Assembly: GCA_910585435.1 (NCBI GenBank)
Contig: CAJUEJ010000020.1
Span: 1-64,000 of the forward strand
Direction of reading: 5' to 3'
DNA length: 64,000 nucleotides
Source of the DNA: an uncultured Hungatella sp.
GTDB lineage: Bacteria > Bacillota > Clostridia > Lachnospirales > Lachnospiraceae
Shown: positions 34,790 through 43,460 of the stretch, piece after piece
Position numbering within the stretch: position 1 is the stretch's first letter
Layout: the number at the start of each line of letters is the position of its first letter
The notes under the pieces: model-generated
Databases searched by the model: none
What the model was told of the DNA's origin: nothing
Seen by the model: the letters and a program-made list of their open reading frames with translations, nothing else
Position numbers and translations under genes: made by a program

Positions 34790-36166
34790 ATGAATAAGAA
34801 AATGGACAAAGCAAAAACTTTTTTTAAAACCAACCGGGGATTTATCAAAGAGACATTCCAGATGGCCTGGCCCTCTGTGCTGGAATCCTTCTTCGTGGCT
34901 CTGGCAGGCATGGTTGATTCCCTGATGGTAAGCACCATAGGGGCCTATGCCGTTGCGGCGGTCGGGCTGACTACCCAGCCTAAGTTCATTGGCCTTGCCC
35001 TGTTTATCGCAGTAAACGTGGCGGTATCCGCCATAGTGGCCCGCCGGAAAGGGCAGCAGGATCAGAAGGGAGCCAACGAAACTCTGGCTATGGCCCTGGC
35101 ATTTATCGTGATTATGGGCGTCATAGTCAGCCTGATCTGTGTCATATTCGCAGACCCAATCATACGCCTGTGCGGATCCGCAGAGGACACCCACGAAAGT
35201 GCGGTGGCATATTTCAGGATCATTATGGGAGGCATGATGTTCAATATTATCTCCCTGACCATAAACGCGGCCCAGCGAGGGGCAGGAAACACGAAGATCG
35301 CCATGAAGACCAATGTGACTGCCAATGTGCTGAACATGATCGGCAACTATCTTCTGATAGGCGGCAATTTCGGCTTTCCGGCTCTTGGAATCTACGGGGC
35401 GGCACTGGCTACTGTATTCGGGACCGTGGTAGCCTGCGGCATGAGTATTGCTTCCCTGTTTAAGAGAGACGGATTTATCAGTATCTTCTATATGATAAAG
35501 AAAAAAGTCCGCCTCCGGGCCAGCGCATTGACCAATATTTTCCATATCGGATCCAATATTTTTCTGGAACAGCTGCTCCTTCGCATAGGCTTTATGTCAA
35601 CAGCTGTGATGACAGCCAAACTGGGAACCGATGTGTTCGCAGCCCACCAGGTGGGAATGAATGTTATGAGCCTTTCCTTCTCCTTTGGGGACGGCATGCA
35701 GGTTGCGGCCGTGGCCCTCATTGGAAGAAGCCTGGGAGAGGAACGGCCGGATATGGCACGGCTTTACGGTTTTATCTGCCAGAGAATAGGAAACACCATC
35801 TCCCTGGTGCTGGCAGTGCTGTATCTTCTGGGCGGAAAAGCATTCTTCGGCCTCTATTTCAAAGAGCCTCATATTGTTGCCATGGGAGTGCAGATTATGC
35901 GGATTATTGTGATCGTGGTGATGCTGCAGATTTCCCAGGTGATTTACATGGGCTGCTTAAGAGGCGCAGGGGACGTAAGATTTACCACTATAGCGTCCAC
36001 CTTCAGCGTCACCTTCGTAAGGACTATCAGCTCCTATGTCCTGTGCTACCCCCTGGGGCTGGGAATGGTGGGAATCTGGCTGGGAGTAGTCTGCGACCAG
36101 CTGTCCCGCTTTATTCTGACCCGGTGGAGATTCCGCTCCGGCGTGTGGACGAAAGTAAAAATATAG
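34790..36166 (+). CDS. MATE family efflux transporter
   Basis: 458 residues, twelve predicted membrane helices in two MatE halves (about 18-180 and 245-410). Conserved pieces include AWPSVLESFFVALAGMVDSLMVS near the start and GAGNTKIAMKTN between helices. It probably exports cationic or organic compounds by Na+ or H+ antiport; substrate unknown. The start is ATG 34790, 41 bp after the HAD gene, so co-transcription is likely. Confidence 0.88.
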   Translation: MNKKMDKAKTFFKTNRGFIKETFQMAWPSVLESFFVALAGMVDSLMVSTIGAYAVAAVGLTTQPKFIGLALFIAVNVAVSAIVARRKGQQDQKGANETLAMALAFIVIMGVIVSLICVIFADPIIRLCGSAEDTHESAVAYFRIIMGGMMFNIISLTINAAQRGAGNTKIAMKTNVTANVLNMIGNYLLIGGNFGFPALGIYGAALATVFGTVVACGMSIASLFKRDGFISIFYMIKKKVRLRASALTNIFHIGSNIFLEQLLLRIGFMSTAVMTAKLGTDVFAAHQVGMNVMSLSFSFGDGMQVAAVALIGRSLGEERPDMARLYGFICQRIGNTISLVLAVLYLLGGKAFFGLYFKEPHIVAMGVQIMRIIVIVVMLQISQVIYMGCLRGAGDVRFTTIASTFSVTFVRTISSYVLCYPLGLGMVGIWLGVVCDQLSRFILTRWRFRSGVWTKVKI

Positions 36167-36230
36167 CAAGCTATAACCCTGGATTATACATAAAATTCCA
36201 AATAAGTTTATGGGAATTTCAAAACCATTA

Positions 36231-36259
36231 TTGAAATCTCTGTGCAAATGAGATATTAT
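36231..36259 (+). promoter_or_regulatory. sigma-A promoter of the leuB-ilvD-ilvB group
   Basis: TTGAAA (36231-36236), 17 bp, then TATTAT (36254-36259). The predicted start near 36266 gives a leader of about 120 nt that contains the hairpin at 36298-36333. Confidence 0.6.
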
Positions 36260-36297
36260 GAAAAGAAATCATTTCTATGATACCAGGGTCAAGGGGC

Positions 36298-36333
36298 AAA
36301 ATCCGATGCAGGCTTGCCTGCAAGAGGATTTTT
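36298..36333 (+). terminator. attenuator-like hairpin in the leuB leader
   Basis: AAAATCC (36298-36304) pairs with GGATTTT (36326-36332), enclosing GCAGGC (36308-36313) with GCCTGC (36316-36321), and ending in a T run. It sits between promoter and coding sequence, so it could stop transcription before leuB unless antagonised. Short flanking complements (CCAGG about 36284, CCTGG about 36337) might form an alternative fold. I see no T-box sequence. Confidence 0.55.
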
Positions 36334-36387
36334 GAACCTGGGATCCGTCAAAAACATAAAAAGGAGCCCTATCAGGGAAGAAAGACC

Positions 36388-37485
36388 ATGAATTGCAGGA
36401 TTGTAACCATACCGGGAGACGGAATCGGCCCGGAGATTGTGAGAGAAGCATGCAAGGTGCTTGACAAGACAGGCCAGGTGTTCGGCCATGATTTTCAATA
36501 TACAGAAGTGCTGATGGGGGGCTGCTCCATCGATGCCTTCGGAGTCCCTCTGACAAAGGAGGCCCTTGAGACGGCAAAAGGCAGCGATGCCGTGCTTTTA
36601 GGAGCGGTAGGCGGCAATGTGGGAAATTCCAGGTGGTACGATGTGGCGCCGAACCTAAGGCCGGAGGCAGGCCTTTTAGCCATCCGCAAGGGCTTGAACC
36701 TGTTTGCCAATATCCGTCCCGCATACCTGTACAGAGAGCTGGAACAGGCATGTCCCCTGAAAAAAGAGATTATCGGCGACGGCTTTGACATGGTGATTGT
36801 GCGGGAGTTGACCGGCGGCCTCTATTTCGGGGAACGCCACACAGAACCGGTGAATGGAGTCATGACAGCAGTAGACACCCTGACTTACACAGAGACAGAG
36901 ATCCGCAGGATCGCCGTCAAGGCCTTTGACATTGCCATGAAGCGGCGGAAAAAAGTTACCAGCGTGGATAAGGCCAATGTGCTGGATTCTTCCAGGCTCT
37001 GGAGAAACGTGGTGGAGGAAGTGGCAAAGTCTTATCCGGAAGTGGAGCTGACCCATATGTTGGTTGACAACTGCGCTATGCAGCTGGTGATGAACCCGGG
37101 ACAGTTTGACGTGATTCTCACGGAAAATATGTTCGGAGACATTTTATCGGATGAGGCCAGTATGATTACTGGTTCCATCGGTATGCTGTCCTCAGCCAGC
37201 TTAAACGAAACCAGATTCGGCCTGTACGAGCCCAGCCACGGTTCCGCGCCGGACATCGCAGGAAAGGATATGGCCAATCCTATTGCCACCATTCTTTCTG
37301 CGGCCATGATGCTCCGGTATTCCTTTGATTTGGACAGGGAGGCGGATGCCATCGAAAAAGCCGTACAGAAGGTGCTGACAGACGGCTACCGCACAGGAGA
37401 TTTGTATTCAGAAGGCTGTACCAAAGTGGGGACGGCACAGATGGGCGACCTGATAGCAGGCAATTTAAAAGGAGAAAAACTATGA
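36388..37485 (+). CDS. leuB: 3-isopropylmalate dehydrogenase
   Basis: 365 residues, standard for LeuB. The beginning is IVTIPGDGIGPEIV, the substrate-loop region contains GGCSIDAFG, the Arg residues are in RKGLNLFANIRPA, catalytic Lys lies in VDKANVLDSSRLWR, and the metal Asp residues are in DNCAMQLV and LSDEASMITGS. It oxidatively decarboxylates 3-isopropylmalate in leucine synthesis. ATG 36388 is used; the open frame runs back to 36277 through the leader hairpin, which is non-coding. The stop overlaps ilvD by 4 bp. No leuA, leuC or leuD is in the window. Confidence 0.92.
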   Translation: MNCRIVTIPGDGIGPEIVREACKVLDKTGQVFGHDFQYTEVLMGGCSIDAFGVPLTKEALETAKGSDAVLLGAVGGNVGNSRWYDVAPNLRPEAGLLAIRKGLNLFANIRPAYLYRELEQACPLKKEIIGDGFDMVIVRELTGGLYFGERHTEPVNGVMTAVDTLTYTETEIRRIAVKAFDIAMKRRKKVTSVDKANVLDSSRLWRNVVEEVAKSYPEVELTHMLVDNCAMQLVMNPGQFDVILTENMFGDILSDEASMITGSIGMLSSASLNETRFGLYEPSHGSAPDIAGKDMANPIATILSAAMMLRYSFDLDREADAIEKAVQKVLTDGYRTGDLYSEGCTKVGTAQMGDLIAGNLKGEKL

Positions 37486-39143
37486 GAAGTGACAATGCAA
37501 AATCCGGCATGCAGCAGGCTCCGGCCCGCTCGCTGTTTCGGGCACTTGGAATCACGGAGGAAGAGCTGGCAAGGCCTCTGGTAGGAGTGGTCAGTTCCTA
37601 TAATGAGATTGTTCCGGGACATATGAACCTGGATAAAATAGTAGATGCGGTCAAACAGGGTGTGGCCATGGCAGGAGGAACCCCTGTTGTATTCCCGGCT
37701 ATTGCCGTCTGCGACGGCATCGCCATGGGCCATGAGGGGATGAAATACTCCCTGGTAACCAGAGACTTGATTGCAGATTCCACAGAATGCATGGCTCTGG
37801 CGCATCAGTTTGACGCCCTGGTTATGGTTCCCAACTGCGACAAGAATGTACCCGGGCTTTTGATGGCGGCAGCCCGCCTGAATATCCCTACCGTGTTCGT
37901 AAGCGGCGGCCCCATGCTGGCAGGCCGTGTAAAAGGGGAGAAGAGAAGCCTGTCCAGCATGTTTGAGGCAGTGGGATCCTACGCTGCAGGAACCATGACC
38001 GAAGAGGATGTGGAAGAGTTTGTGTGTAAAGTCTGCCCTACCTGCGGTTCCTGCTCCGGCATGTACACAGCCAACAGCATGAACTGCCTGACAGAGGTGC
38101 TGGGCATGGGGCTTGAGGGCAACGGAACCGTGCCGGCCGTCTATTCTGAGAGAATCCGTCTGGCAAAGCACGCAGGCATGGCGGTTATGGATATGTTAAA
38201 GAAGAATATCTGCCCCAGGGATATTATGACAGAGGCTGCATTCAGGAATGCTCTGACTATGGATATGGCCCTTGGCTGCAGCACCAACAGCATGCTTCAT
38301 CTGCCGGCTATCGCTCACGAGGCAGGGGTGGAGCTGAATGTGGATATTGCCAATGAGATCAGCGCCAGGACACCCAATCTGTGCCACCTGGCTCCGGCAG
38401 GCCCTACATATATGGAGGATCTGAATGAGGCCGGCGGTATCTACGCGGTTATGAAGGAGATCAGCAAGCTGGGGCTTTTGAACCTGGATTGTATGACCGT
38501 CACAGGAAAGACTGTGGGGGAGAATATAAAGAACGCGGTAAACAGAGACACAGAGGTGATCCGCACAGTGGAAAATCCCTATTCCCCTACAGGCGGTATT
38601 GCCGTGCTGAGAGGGAATCTGGCTCCTGACTCCTGTGTGGTGAAACGCTCCGCCGTTGTGCCGGAGATGCTAAAGCATGAAGGCCCGGCCAGGGTGTTTG
38701 ACTGTGAGGAGGATGCCATTGCCGCTATCAAGGGAGGCAGGATTGTGGCCGGGGACGTGGTGGTGATCCGCTACGAAGGCCCCAAAGGCGGCCCGGGCAT
38801 GCGAGAGATGTTAAACCCCACCTCCGCCATCGCAGGCATGGGCCTGGGGGCATCTGTAGCGCTGATTACAGACGGACGCTTCAGCGGGGCGTCCAGAGGC
38901 GCATCCATCGGACATGTGTGCCCGGAGGCAGCGGCAGGCGGCCCCATCGGCCTTGTGGAAGAGGGAGATATTATTTCTATCGATATCAATGCCAATACTA
39001 TCAATATGAAGGTTTCCGACGAAGAGCTGGCAAGAAGGAAAGCCAGCTGGACACCGAAGGTTAAGGAAGTGTCCGGATATCTGAAGCGTTACCGCAGGGC
39101 AGTGACCTCTGCAGACAAAGGAGCCGTGCTGGCAGATGAGTGA
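37482..39143 (+). CDS. ilvD: dihydroxy-acid dehydratase
   Basis: 553 residues, full length. Iron-sulfur ligands are Cys in NCDKNVPG (near 119) and in CPTCGSCSGMYTANSMNC (near 185-200). The C-terminal LTDGRFSGA-type block (ITDGRFSGASRGASIGHV) holds the catalytic serine region. It dehydrates 2,3-dihydroxy acids to the 2-keto acids of valine and isoleucine. It is translationally coupled to leuB by a 4-bp overlap. The stop codon lies inside the first copy of a 36-bp duplication. Confidence 0.94.
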   Translation: MRSDNAKSGMQQAPARSLFRALGITEEELARPLVGVVSSYNEIVPGHMNLDKIVDAVKQGVAMAGGTPVVFPAIAVCDGIAMGHEGMKYSLVTRDLIADSTECMALAHQFDALVMVPNCDKNVPGLLMAAARLNIPTVFVSGGPMLAGRVKGEKRSLSSMFEAVGSYAAGTMTEEDVEEFVCKVCPTCGSCSGMYTANSMNCLTEVLGMGLEGNGTVPAVYSERIRLAKHAGMAVMDMLKKNICPRDIMTEAAFRNALTMDMALGCSTNSMLHLPAIAHEAGVELNVDIANEISARTPNLCHLAPAGPTYMEDLNEAGGIYAVMKEISKLGLLNLDCMTVTGKTVGENIKNAVNRDTEVIRTVENPYSPTGGIAVLRGNLAPDSCVVKRSAVVPEMLKHEGPARVFDCEEDAIAAIKGGRIVAGDVVVIRYEGPKGGPGMREMLNPTSAIAGMGLGASVALITDGRFSGASRGASIGHVCPEAAAGGPIGLVEEGDIISIDINANTINMKVSDEELARRKASWTPKVKEVSGYLKRYRRAVTSADKGAVLADE

Positions 39144-39222
39144 TGGCAGCCAGGAAAAATGGCAGCTGAGCGCTGGAAGTCAGGAGTGATGGCAGCCAGG
39201 AAAAACGGCAGCTGAGCGCTGG
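39141..39222 (+). repeat. 36-bp direct duplication between ilvD and ilvB
   Basis: The segment 39141-39176, which begins with the ilvD stop codon, recurs at 39187-39222 with one substitution (period 46 bp). Each copy holds the palindrome CAGCTGAGCGCTG. It widens the ilvD-ilvB gap to 120 bp with no gene. The arrangement looks like a recent local duplication. Confidence 0.8.
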
Positions 39223-39263
39223 CAGCCCATTTAGGAAAGAACAGTGAGGAGAATGATGCGCAT

Positions 39264-40943
39264 ATGCAGAAATTAACAGGAGCAGAGATCGTAGTAGAAT
39301 GTCTGAAGGAACAAGGCGTGGATACCGTATTCGGATATCCGGGCGGAGCAATTCTGAATATCTACGACGCACTATATAAACATCAGGATGAGATAACCCA
39401 TATTCTCACCTCCCATGAGCAGGGAGCCGCCCATGCTGCGGACGGATATGCCAGGGCAACGGGAAAGGTAGGCGTATGCCTGGCTACCTCCGGGCCCGGG
39501 GCCACCAACCTGGTAACCGGTATTGCCACCGCCTACATGGATTCCATCCCTGTGGTGGCAATCACCTGCAACGTGGGGGTGAACCTTCTTGGAAAAGACA
39601 GCTTCCAGGAGATTGACATTGCCGGGGTCACCATGCCTATTACCAAGTATAACTTTATTGTAAAAGATATTACCAAACTGGCAGAAGTGATGCGGCGGGC
39701 CTTTAAGATTGCCAAGTCAGGCCGCCCCGGCCCGGTTCTGGTGGATATCACCAAGGACGTGACCGGCAACTCTTACGAATATGAGTATCAGGCGCCAGAG
39801 GAGGTGGTGCGGCAGGCGGACACCATCACAGAAGAAGACTTGGAGAAGGCCCTTCTGATGATAAAGGCCTCCAGGAAGCCCTTTATTTTTGTAGGCGGCG
39901 GGGCGGTCCTGTCCGACGCAGCCGACGAAGTGAAGGCATTTGCCCACAAGATACAGGCGCCGGTGGCAGACAGCCTTATGGGCAAGGGCGGATTTGACGG
40001 GACGGATGAGCTGTACACCGGCATGGCAGGGATGCACGGGACCAAGACCTCCAATTTCGGCATTACCGAGTGTGATCTTTTAGTGGTGATCGGCGCCAGA
40101 TTCAGCGACCGGGTGGTAGGCAATGCCTCCAAATTCGCGAAGAATGCCAGGATTCTCCAGCTGGACATCGACCCGGCTGAGATCAATAAAAACGTCCGCA
40201 CCCATGCCAGCATCATAGGGGACATCAAGATTATTTTAAGAAAATTAAACGCCCGTCTGGATCCCCAGAATCACGACGAGTGGATCGCCCATATTGAGCG
40301 TCTGAAAGACATGTACCCCCTTCACTACAACAAAGAGGTGCTGACAGGCCCGGCAGTGGTGGAGGCTATCTATGAGGTGACAGGCGGGGACGCCATCATC
40401 GTCACCGAGGTAGGCCAGCATCAGATGTGGGCGGCCCAGTATTACAAGTTTAAAAAGCCTCACACCCTTCTGACCTCTGGCGGCCTGGGAACCATGGGCT
40501 ATGGCCTGGGAGCAGCCATCGGGGCCAAGATGGGCAGAAAGGACAAGAAGGTGTTCAACATCGCAGGAGACGGCTGTTTCCGCATGAACATGAACGAGAT
40601 CGCCACAGCGACCCGGTACAACATTCCTGTGATCCAGGTGGTTGTCAACAACCATGTGCTGGGCATGGTGCGCCAGTGGCAGACACTGTACTATGGAAAA
40701 AGGTATTCGCATACCATATTAAATGATCAGGTGGATTTTGTGAAGGTGGCGGAGGCTATGGGAGCCAGGGCATATCGGGTGACGAAGAAAGAAGAGCTGA
40801 AGCCGGTATTAAAGGAGGCTATGGATCTGGATATTCCGGTGGTCATTGACTGTCAGATCCACTGCGACGATAAGGTATTCCCCATGGTGTCGCCGGGAGC
40901 TGCCATATCCGATGCATTTGACGATACAGATTTAAAGATATAA
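39264..40943 (+). CDS. ilvB: acetolactate synthase, biosynthetic type, catalytic subunit
   Basis: 559 residues. The ThDP Glu is E52 in TSHEQGAAH; TSGPGATNLVTGIATAYMDSIP and the FAD/regulatory central domain follow. The ThDP motif is GDGCFRMNMNE near 436, ending in NNH. It condenses pyruvate to acetolactate or with 2-ketobutyrate. The start is ATG 39264, 12 bases after AGGAG. No ilvN regulatory subunit follows; the next gene is serC. A small subunit must be elsewhere, or the enzyme may work without one. Confidence 0.92.
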   Translation: MQKLTGAEIVVECLKEQGVDTVFGYPGGAILNIYDALYKHQDEITHILTSHEQGAAHAADGYARATGKVGVCLATSGPGATNLVTGIATAYMDSIPVVAITCNVGVNLLGKDSFQEIDIAGVTMPITKYNFIVKDITKLAEVMRRAFKIAKSGRPGPVLVDITKDVTGNSYEYEYQAPEEVVRQADTITEEDLEKALLMIKASRKPFIFVGGGAVLSDAADEVKAFAHKIQAPVADSLMGKGGFDGTDELYTGMAGMHGTKTSNFGITECDLLVVIGARFSDRVVGNASKFAKNARILQLDIDPAEINKNVRTHASIIGDIKIILRKLNARLDPQNHDEWIAHIERLKDMYPLHYNKEVLTGPAVVEAIYEVTGGDAIIVTEVGQHQMWAAQYYKFKKPHTLLTSGGLGTMGYGLGAAIGAKMGRKDKKVFNIAGDGCFRMNMNEIATATRYNIPVIQVVVNNHVLGMVRQWQTLYYGKRYSHTILNDQVDFVKVAEAMGARAYRVTKKEELKPVLKEAMDLDIPVVIDCQIHCDDKVFPMVSPGAAISDAFDDTDLKI

Positions 40944-40982
40944 AATATAAATATTTAATTTTAAGAAAGAGGGGACATGGTA

Positions 40983-42068
40983 ATGAGCAGAGTGTACAAT
41001 TTCTCAGCAGGTCCGGCAGTGCTGCCGGAAGAAGTATTGAAGGAAGCCGCGGCAGAGATGCTGGACTATCAGGGCACCGGAATGTCGGTGATGGAGATGT
41101 CACACCGGTCAAAGGCCTTTGAGACGATTATAAATGATGCGGAAGCGGACATCAGGGATTTGATGGGGATTCCGGACAACTATAAGGTGCTGTTTCTTCA
41201 GGGCGGAGCCCATCTGCAGTTCTCCATGGTGCCGATGAACCTGATGAAGAACAAGGTGGCAGATTACATTATCACCGGACAGTGGGCGAAAAAGGCATTT
41301 AAAGAGGCGCAGAAATACGGCAAGGCCAATGCCATCGCTTCCAGCGAGGATAAGACCTTCAGCTATATTCCGGATTGCTCGGATCTTCCTGTTTCCGAGG
41401 ATGCGGACTATGTATATATCTGTGAGAACAATACCATCTACGGCACCAAATTTAAAACCCTTCCCAACACAAAGGGAAAAACCCTGGTAGCCGATGTGTC
41501 CTCCTGCTTCTTATCCGAGCCGGTGGATGTTACCAAATACGGCATTATCTACGGCGGTGTGCAGAAGAATGTGGGCCCGGCCGGCGTGGTTATCGTTATC
41601 ATCAGGGAAGACCTGATCACAGAGGATGTCCTTCCGGGAACACCTACCATGTGCCAGTACAAGACCCATGCAGACGCAAAGTCCTTATATAATACGCCGC
41701 CTGCCTACGGCATCTACATCTGCGGCAAGGTGTTTAAGTGGCTGAAATCCAAAGGCGGCCTTCAGGCCATGAAGGAGTACAACGAGAAGAAAGCAAAGAT
41801 TCTCTATGATTTCCTGGATGAGAGCCAGCTGTTTAAAGGGACTGTGGTGAAGGAAGACCGCTCCCTGATGAATGTTCCCTTTGTCACCGGAGACGCAGAT
41901 CTGGATGCAAAGTTCATCAAAGAGGCTACAGCAGCAGGATTTGTAAACTTAAAGGGCCACCGCAGCGTCGGCGGTATGAGAGCCAGCATCTACAATGCCA
42001 TGCCTATAGAAGGCGTGGAGAAGCTGGTGGCATTTATGAAAGAGTTTGAGGAGGCAAACAAGGCATGA
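40983..42068 (+). CDS. serC: phosphoserine aminotransferase
   Basis: 361 residues, fold type I PLP enzyme. The beginning VYNFSAGPAVLP is diagnostic; the PLP Lys is in GGVQKNVGPAG near 197; the C-terminus has GHRSVGGMRASIYNAMP. It makes 3-phosphoserine from 3-phosphohydroxypyruvate and glutamate. ATG 40983 is preferred because GAGGGG lies eight bases upstream; an ATG six bases earlier is too close. The stop overlaps serA by 4 bp. Confidence 0.94.
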   Translation: MSRVYNFSAGPAVLPEEVLKEAAAEMLDYQGTGMSVMEMSHRSKAFETIINDAEADIRDLMGIPDNYKVLFLQGGAHLQFSMVPMNLMKNKVADYIITGQWAKKAFKEAQKYGKANAIASSEDKTFSYIPDCSDLPVSEDADYVYICENNTIYGTKFKTLPNTKGKTLVADVSSCFLSEPVDVTKYGIIYGGVQKNVGPAGVVIVIIREDLITEDVLPGTPTMCQYKTHADAKSLYNTPPAYGIYICGKVFKWLKSKGGLQAMKEYNEKKAKILYDFLDESQLFKGTVVKEDRSLMNVPFVTGDADLDAKFIKEATAAGFVNLKGHRSVGGMRASIYNAMPIEGVEKLVAFMKEFEEANKA

Positions 42069-43228
42069 GAAAAATTCATTGTTTAAATGCAATATCCAAA
42101 TACGGAACCGATCTTTTGACAGCTGACTATGAGCTGACAGATGATTTAAGCCAGGCAGAGGGCGTGCTGGTGAGAAGTGCGGCCATGCATGATATGGAGT
42201 TTGGCGATTCATTGCTTGCCATCGCCCGGGCCGGCGCCGGTGTGAACAATATCCCCCTGGATCGCTGTGCAGAGGAAGGGATTGTGGTGTTCAACACCCC
42301 CGGAGCCAACGCCAACGGCGTGAAGGAGCTGGTGTTAGCCGGTATGCTTCTGGCCGCCAGAGATATCACAGGCGGCATTGCCTGGTGCCAGGACAATAAG
42401 GAAGACGAGAATATTGCCAAGACTGTGGAGAAGGCGAAAAAAGCCTTTGCCGGATATGAGATCAAGGGAAAGAAGCTGGGCGTTATCGGCCTGGGCGCCA
42501 TCGGCGCTGAGGTTGCCAATGCGGCGGCAGCCCTTGGAATGGAAGTGTACGGATATGATCCCTATATCTCTATCAATGCAGCCTGGGGGCTGTCAAGAGA
42601 TGTAAAGCATATTACCTCCGCAGACATTATTTATCAGGAGTGCGATTACATCACAGTACATGTGCCTCTGATGGATGCCACCAAGGGAATGATAGGAGAC
42701 AAGGCGCTGGAGCAGATGAAGGACGGCGTTGTGGTGCTGAACTTCTCCAGAGACCGTCTGGTGGACGACGATGCCATGGCGGCAGCGCTGAAATCCGGAA
42801 AGGTGCGCAGATATGTGACTGATTTCCCCAATCCCAAGTCCGTGCATATGGAGCATGTGATTGCCATTCCTCACCTGGGCGCTTCCACGGAAGAGTCAGA
42901 GGACAACTGCGCTAAGATGGCAGTGAAAGAGATGATGGATTATCTGGAGAACGGAAATATCCGCAATTCCGTCAATTATCCGAACTGTGACATGGGAGTC
43001 TGCCGCACAGCAAGCCGTGTGGCTGTGTTCCACTTGAACATCCCCAACATGATCGGCCAGGTTACCGGCACCGTGGCTTCCGGCAATGTAAATATTTCCG
43101 ATATGACCAACAAGAGCCGGGATAAAGTTGCCTACACCCTTCTGGATCTGGAGAGCAAGGCAGATGAGGCTACCATCGAGAAGCTGAAGAGCATCGAGGG
43201 CGTGCTTAGAGTCAGAGTGATTAAATAA
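42065..43228 (+). CDS. serA: D-3-phosphoglycerate dehydrogenase with C-terminal ACT domain
   Basis: 387 residues. The N-terminal catalytic fragment has the Arg in GAGVNNIPLD and TPGANANGVKELV. The NAD motif is GLGAIGAEVA near 142-151. Catalytic Arg/Glu/His regions end in IPHLGAST near 270. A short ACT domain (about 315-387, VFHLNIPNMIGQVTG) could bind serine for feedback. It is the compact type of SerA and forms the first step of the serine path with serC just upstream. Confidence 0.92.
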   Translation: MRKIHCLNAISKYGTDLLTADYELTDDLSQAEGVLVRSAAMHDMEFGDSLLAIARAGAGVNNIPLDRCAEEGIVVFNTPGANANGVKELVLAGMLLAARDITGGIAWCQDNKEDENIAKTVEKAKKAFAGYEIKGKKLGVIGLGAIGAEVANAAAALGMEVYGYDPYISINAAWGLSRDVKHITSADIIYQECDYITVHVPLMDATKGMIGDKALEQMKDGVVVLNFSRDRLVDDDAMAAALKSGKVRRYVTDFPNPKSVHMEHVIAIPHLGASTEESEDNCAKMAVKEMMDYLENGNIRNSVNYPNCDMGVCRTASRVAVFHLNIPNMIGQVTGTVASGNVNISDMTNKSRDKVAYTLLDLESKADEATIEKLKSIEGVLRVRVIK

Positions 43229-43235
43229 AATTGTG

Positions 43236-43403
43236 TGAGGGCCGCCCGGAGAGGGCGTTATATATCTTCCTCCTGGGCACGCTCTCGCTACGTGAAGAGC
43301 ATAGCGGTACATAAGACGCTAAAAGACAGCGTCTAAGTACCGATGGTCTTCAAGTACCCTGGAGGAAGATATATAACGCCCTCTCCGGGCTATGTTATCT
43401 CCA
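43236..43403. repeat. palindromic element with perfect 30-bp inverted repeat
   Basis: The left arm 43244-43273 and right arm 43361-43390 are exact reverse complements over 30 bp. Between them lie AGACGCT/AGCGTCT (43314-43320 with 43328-43334) and CGCTA/TAGCG (43286-43290 with 43302-43306). As RNA it would fold into one long stem bearing two hairpins. A truncated relative lies at 34019-34109. It has no coding capacity and sits between serA and the DUF1015 gene, so it may be a MITE-like element or a structured RNA. Confidence 0.8.
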
Positions 43404-43460
43404 GGTTGAAAGTTAAAAATATCTTATGGAGCTGTAAGCTTGACGAATAGGAGGAATAAT

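Noticed and set aside
34595..35545. 316-codon minus-strand frame over the HAD and MATE genes
   Set aside because: Shadow frame; the plus strand carries recognisable HAD motifs and MATE helices.
36258..36335. 25-codon leader peptide before leuB ending in the hairpin
   Set aside because: Its ATG overlaps the predicted -10 and would lie upstream of the start site; it is not rich in Leu, Val or Ile.
36260..36387. T-box riboswitch for branched-chain amino acids
   Set aside because: No AGGGTGGNACCGCG-like antiterminator sequence or specifier stem is visible.
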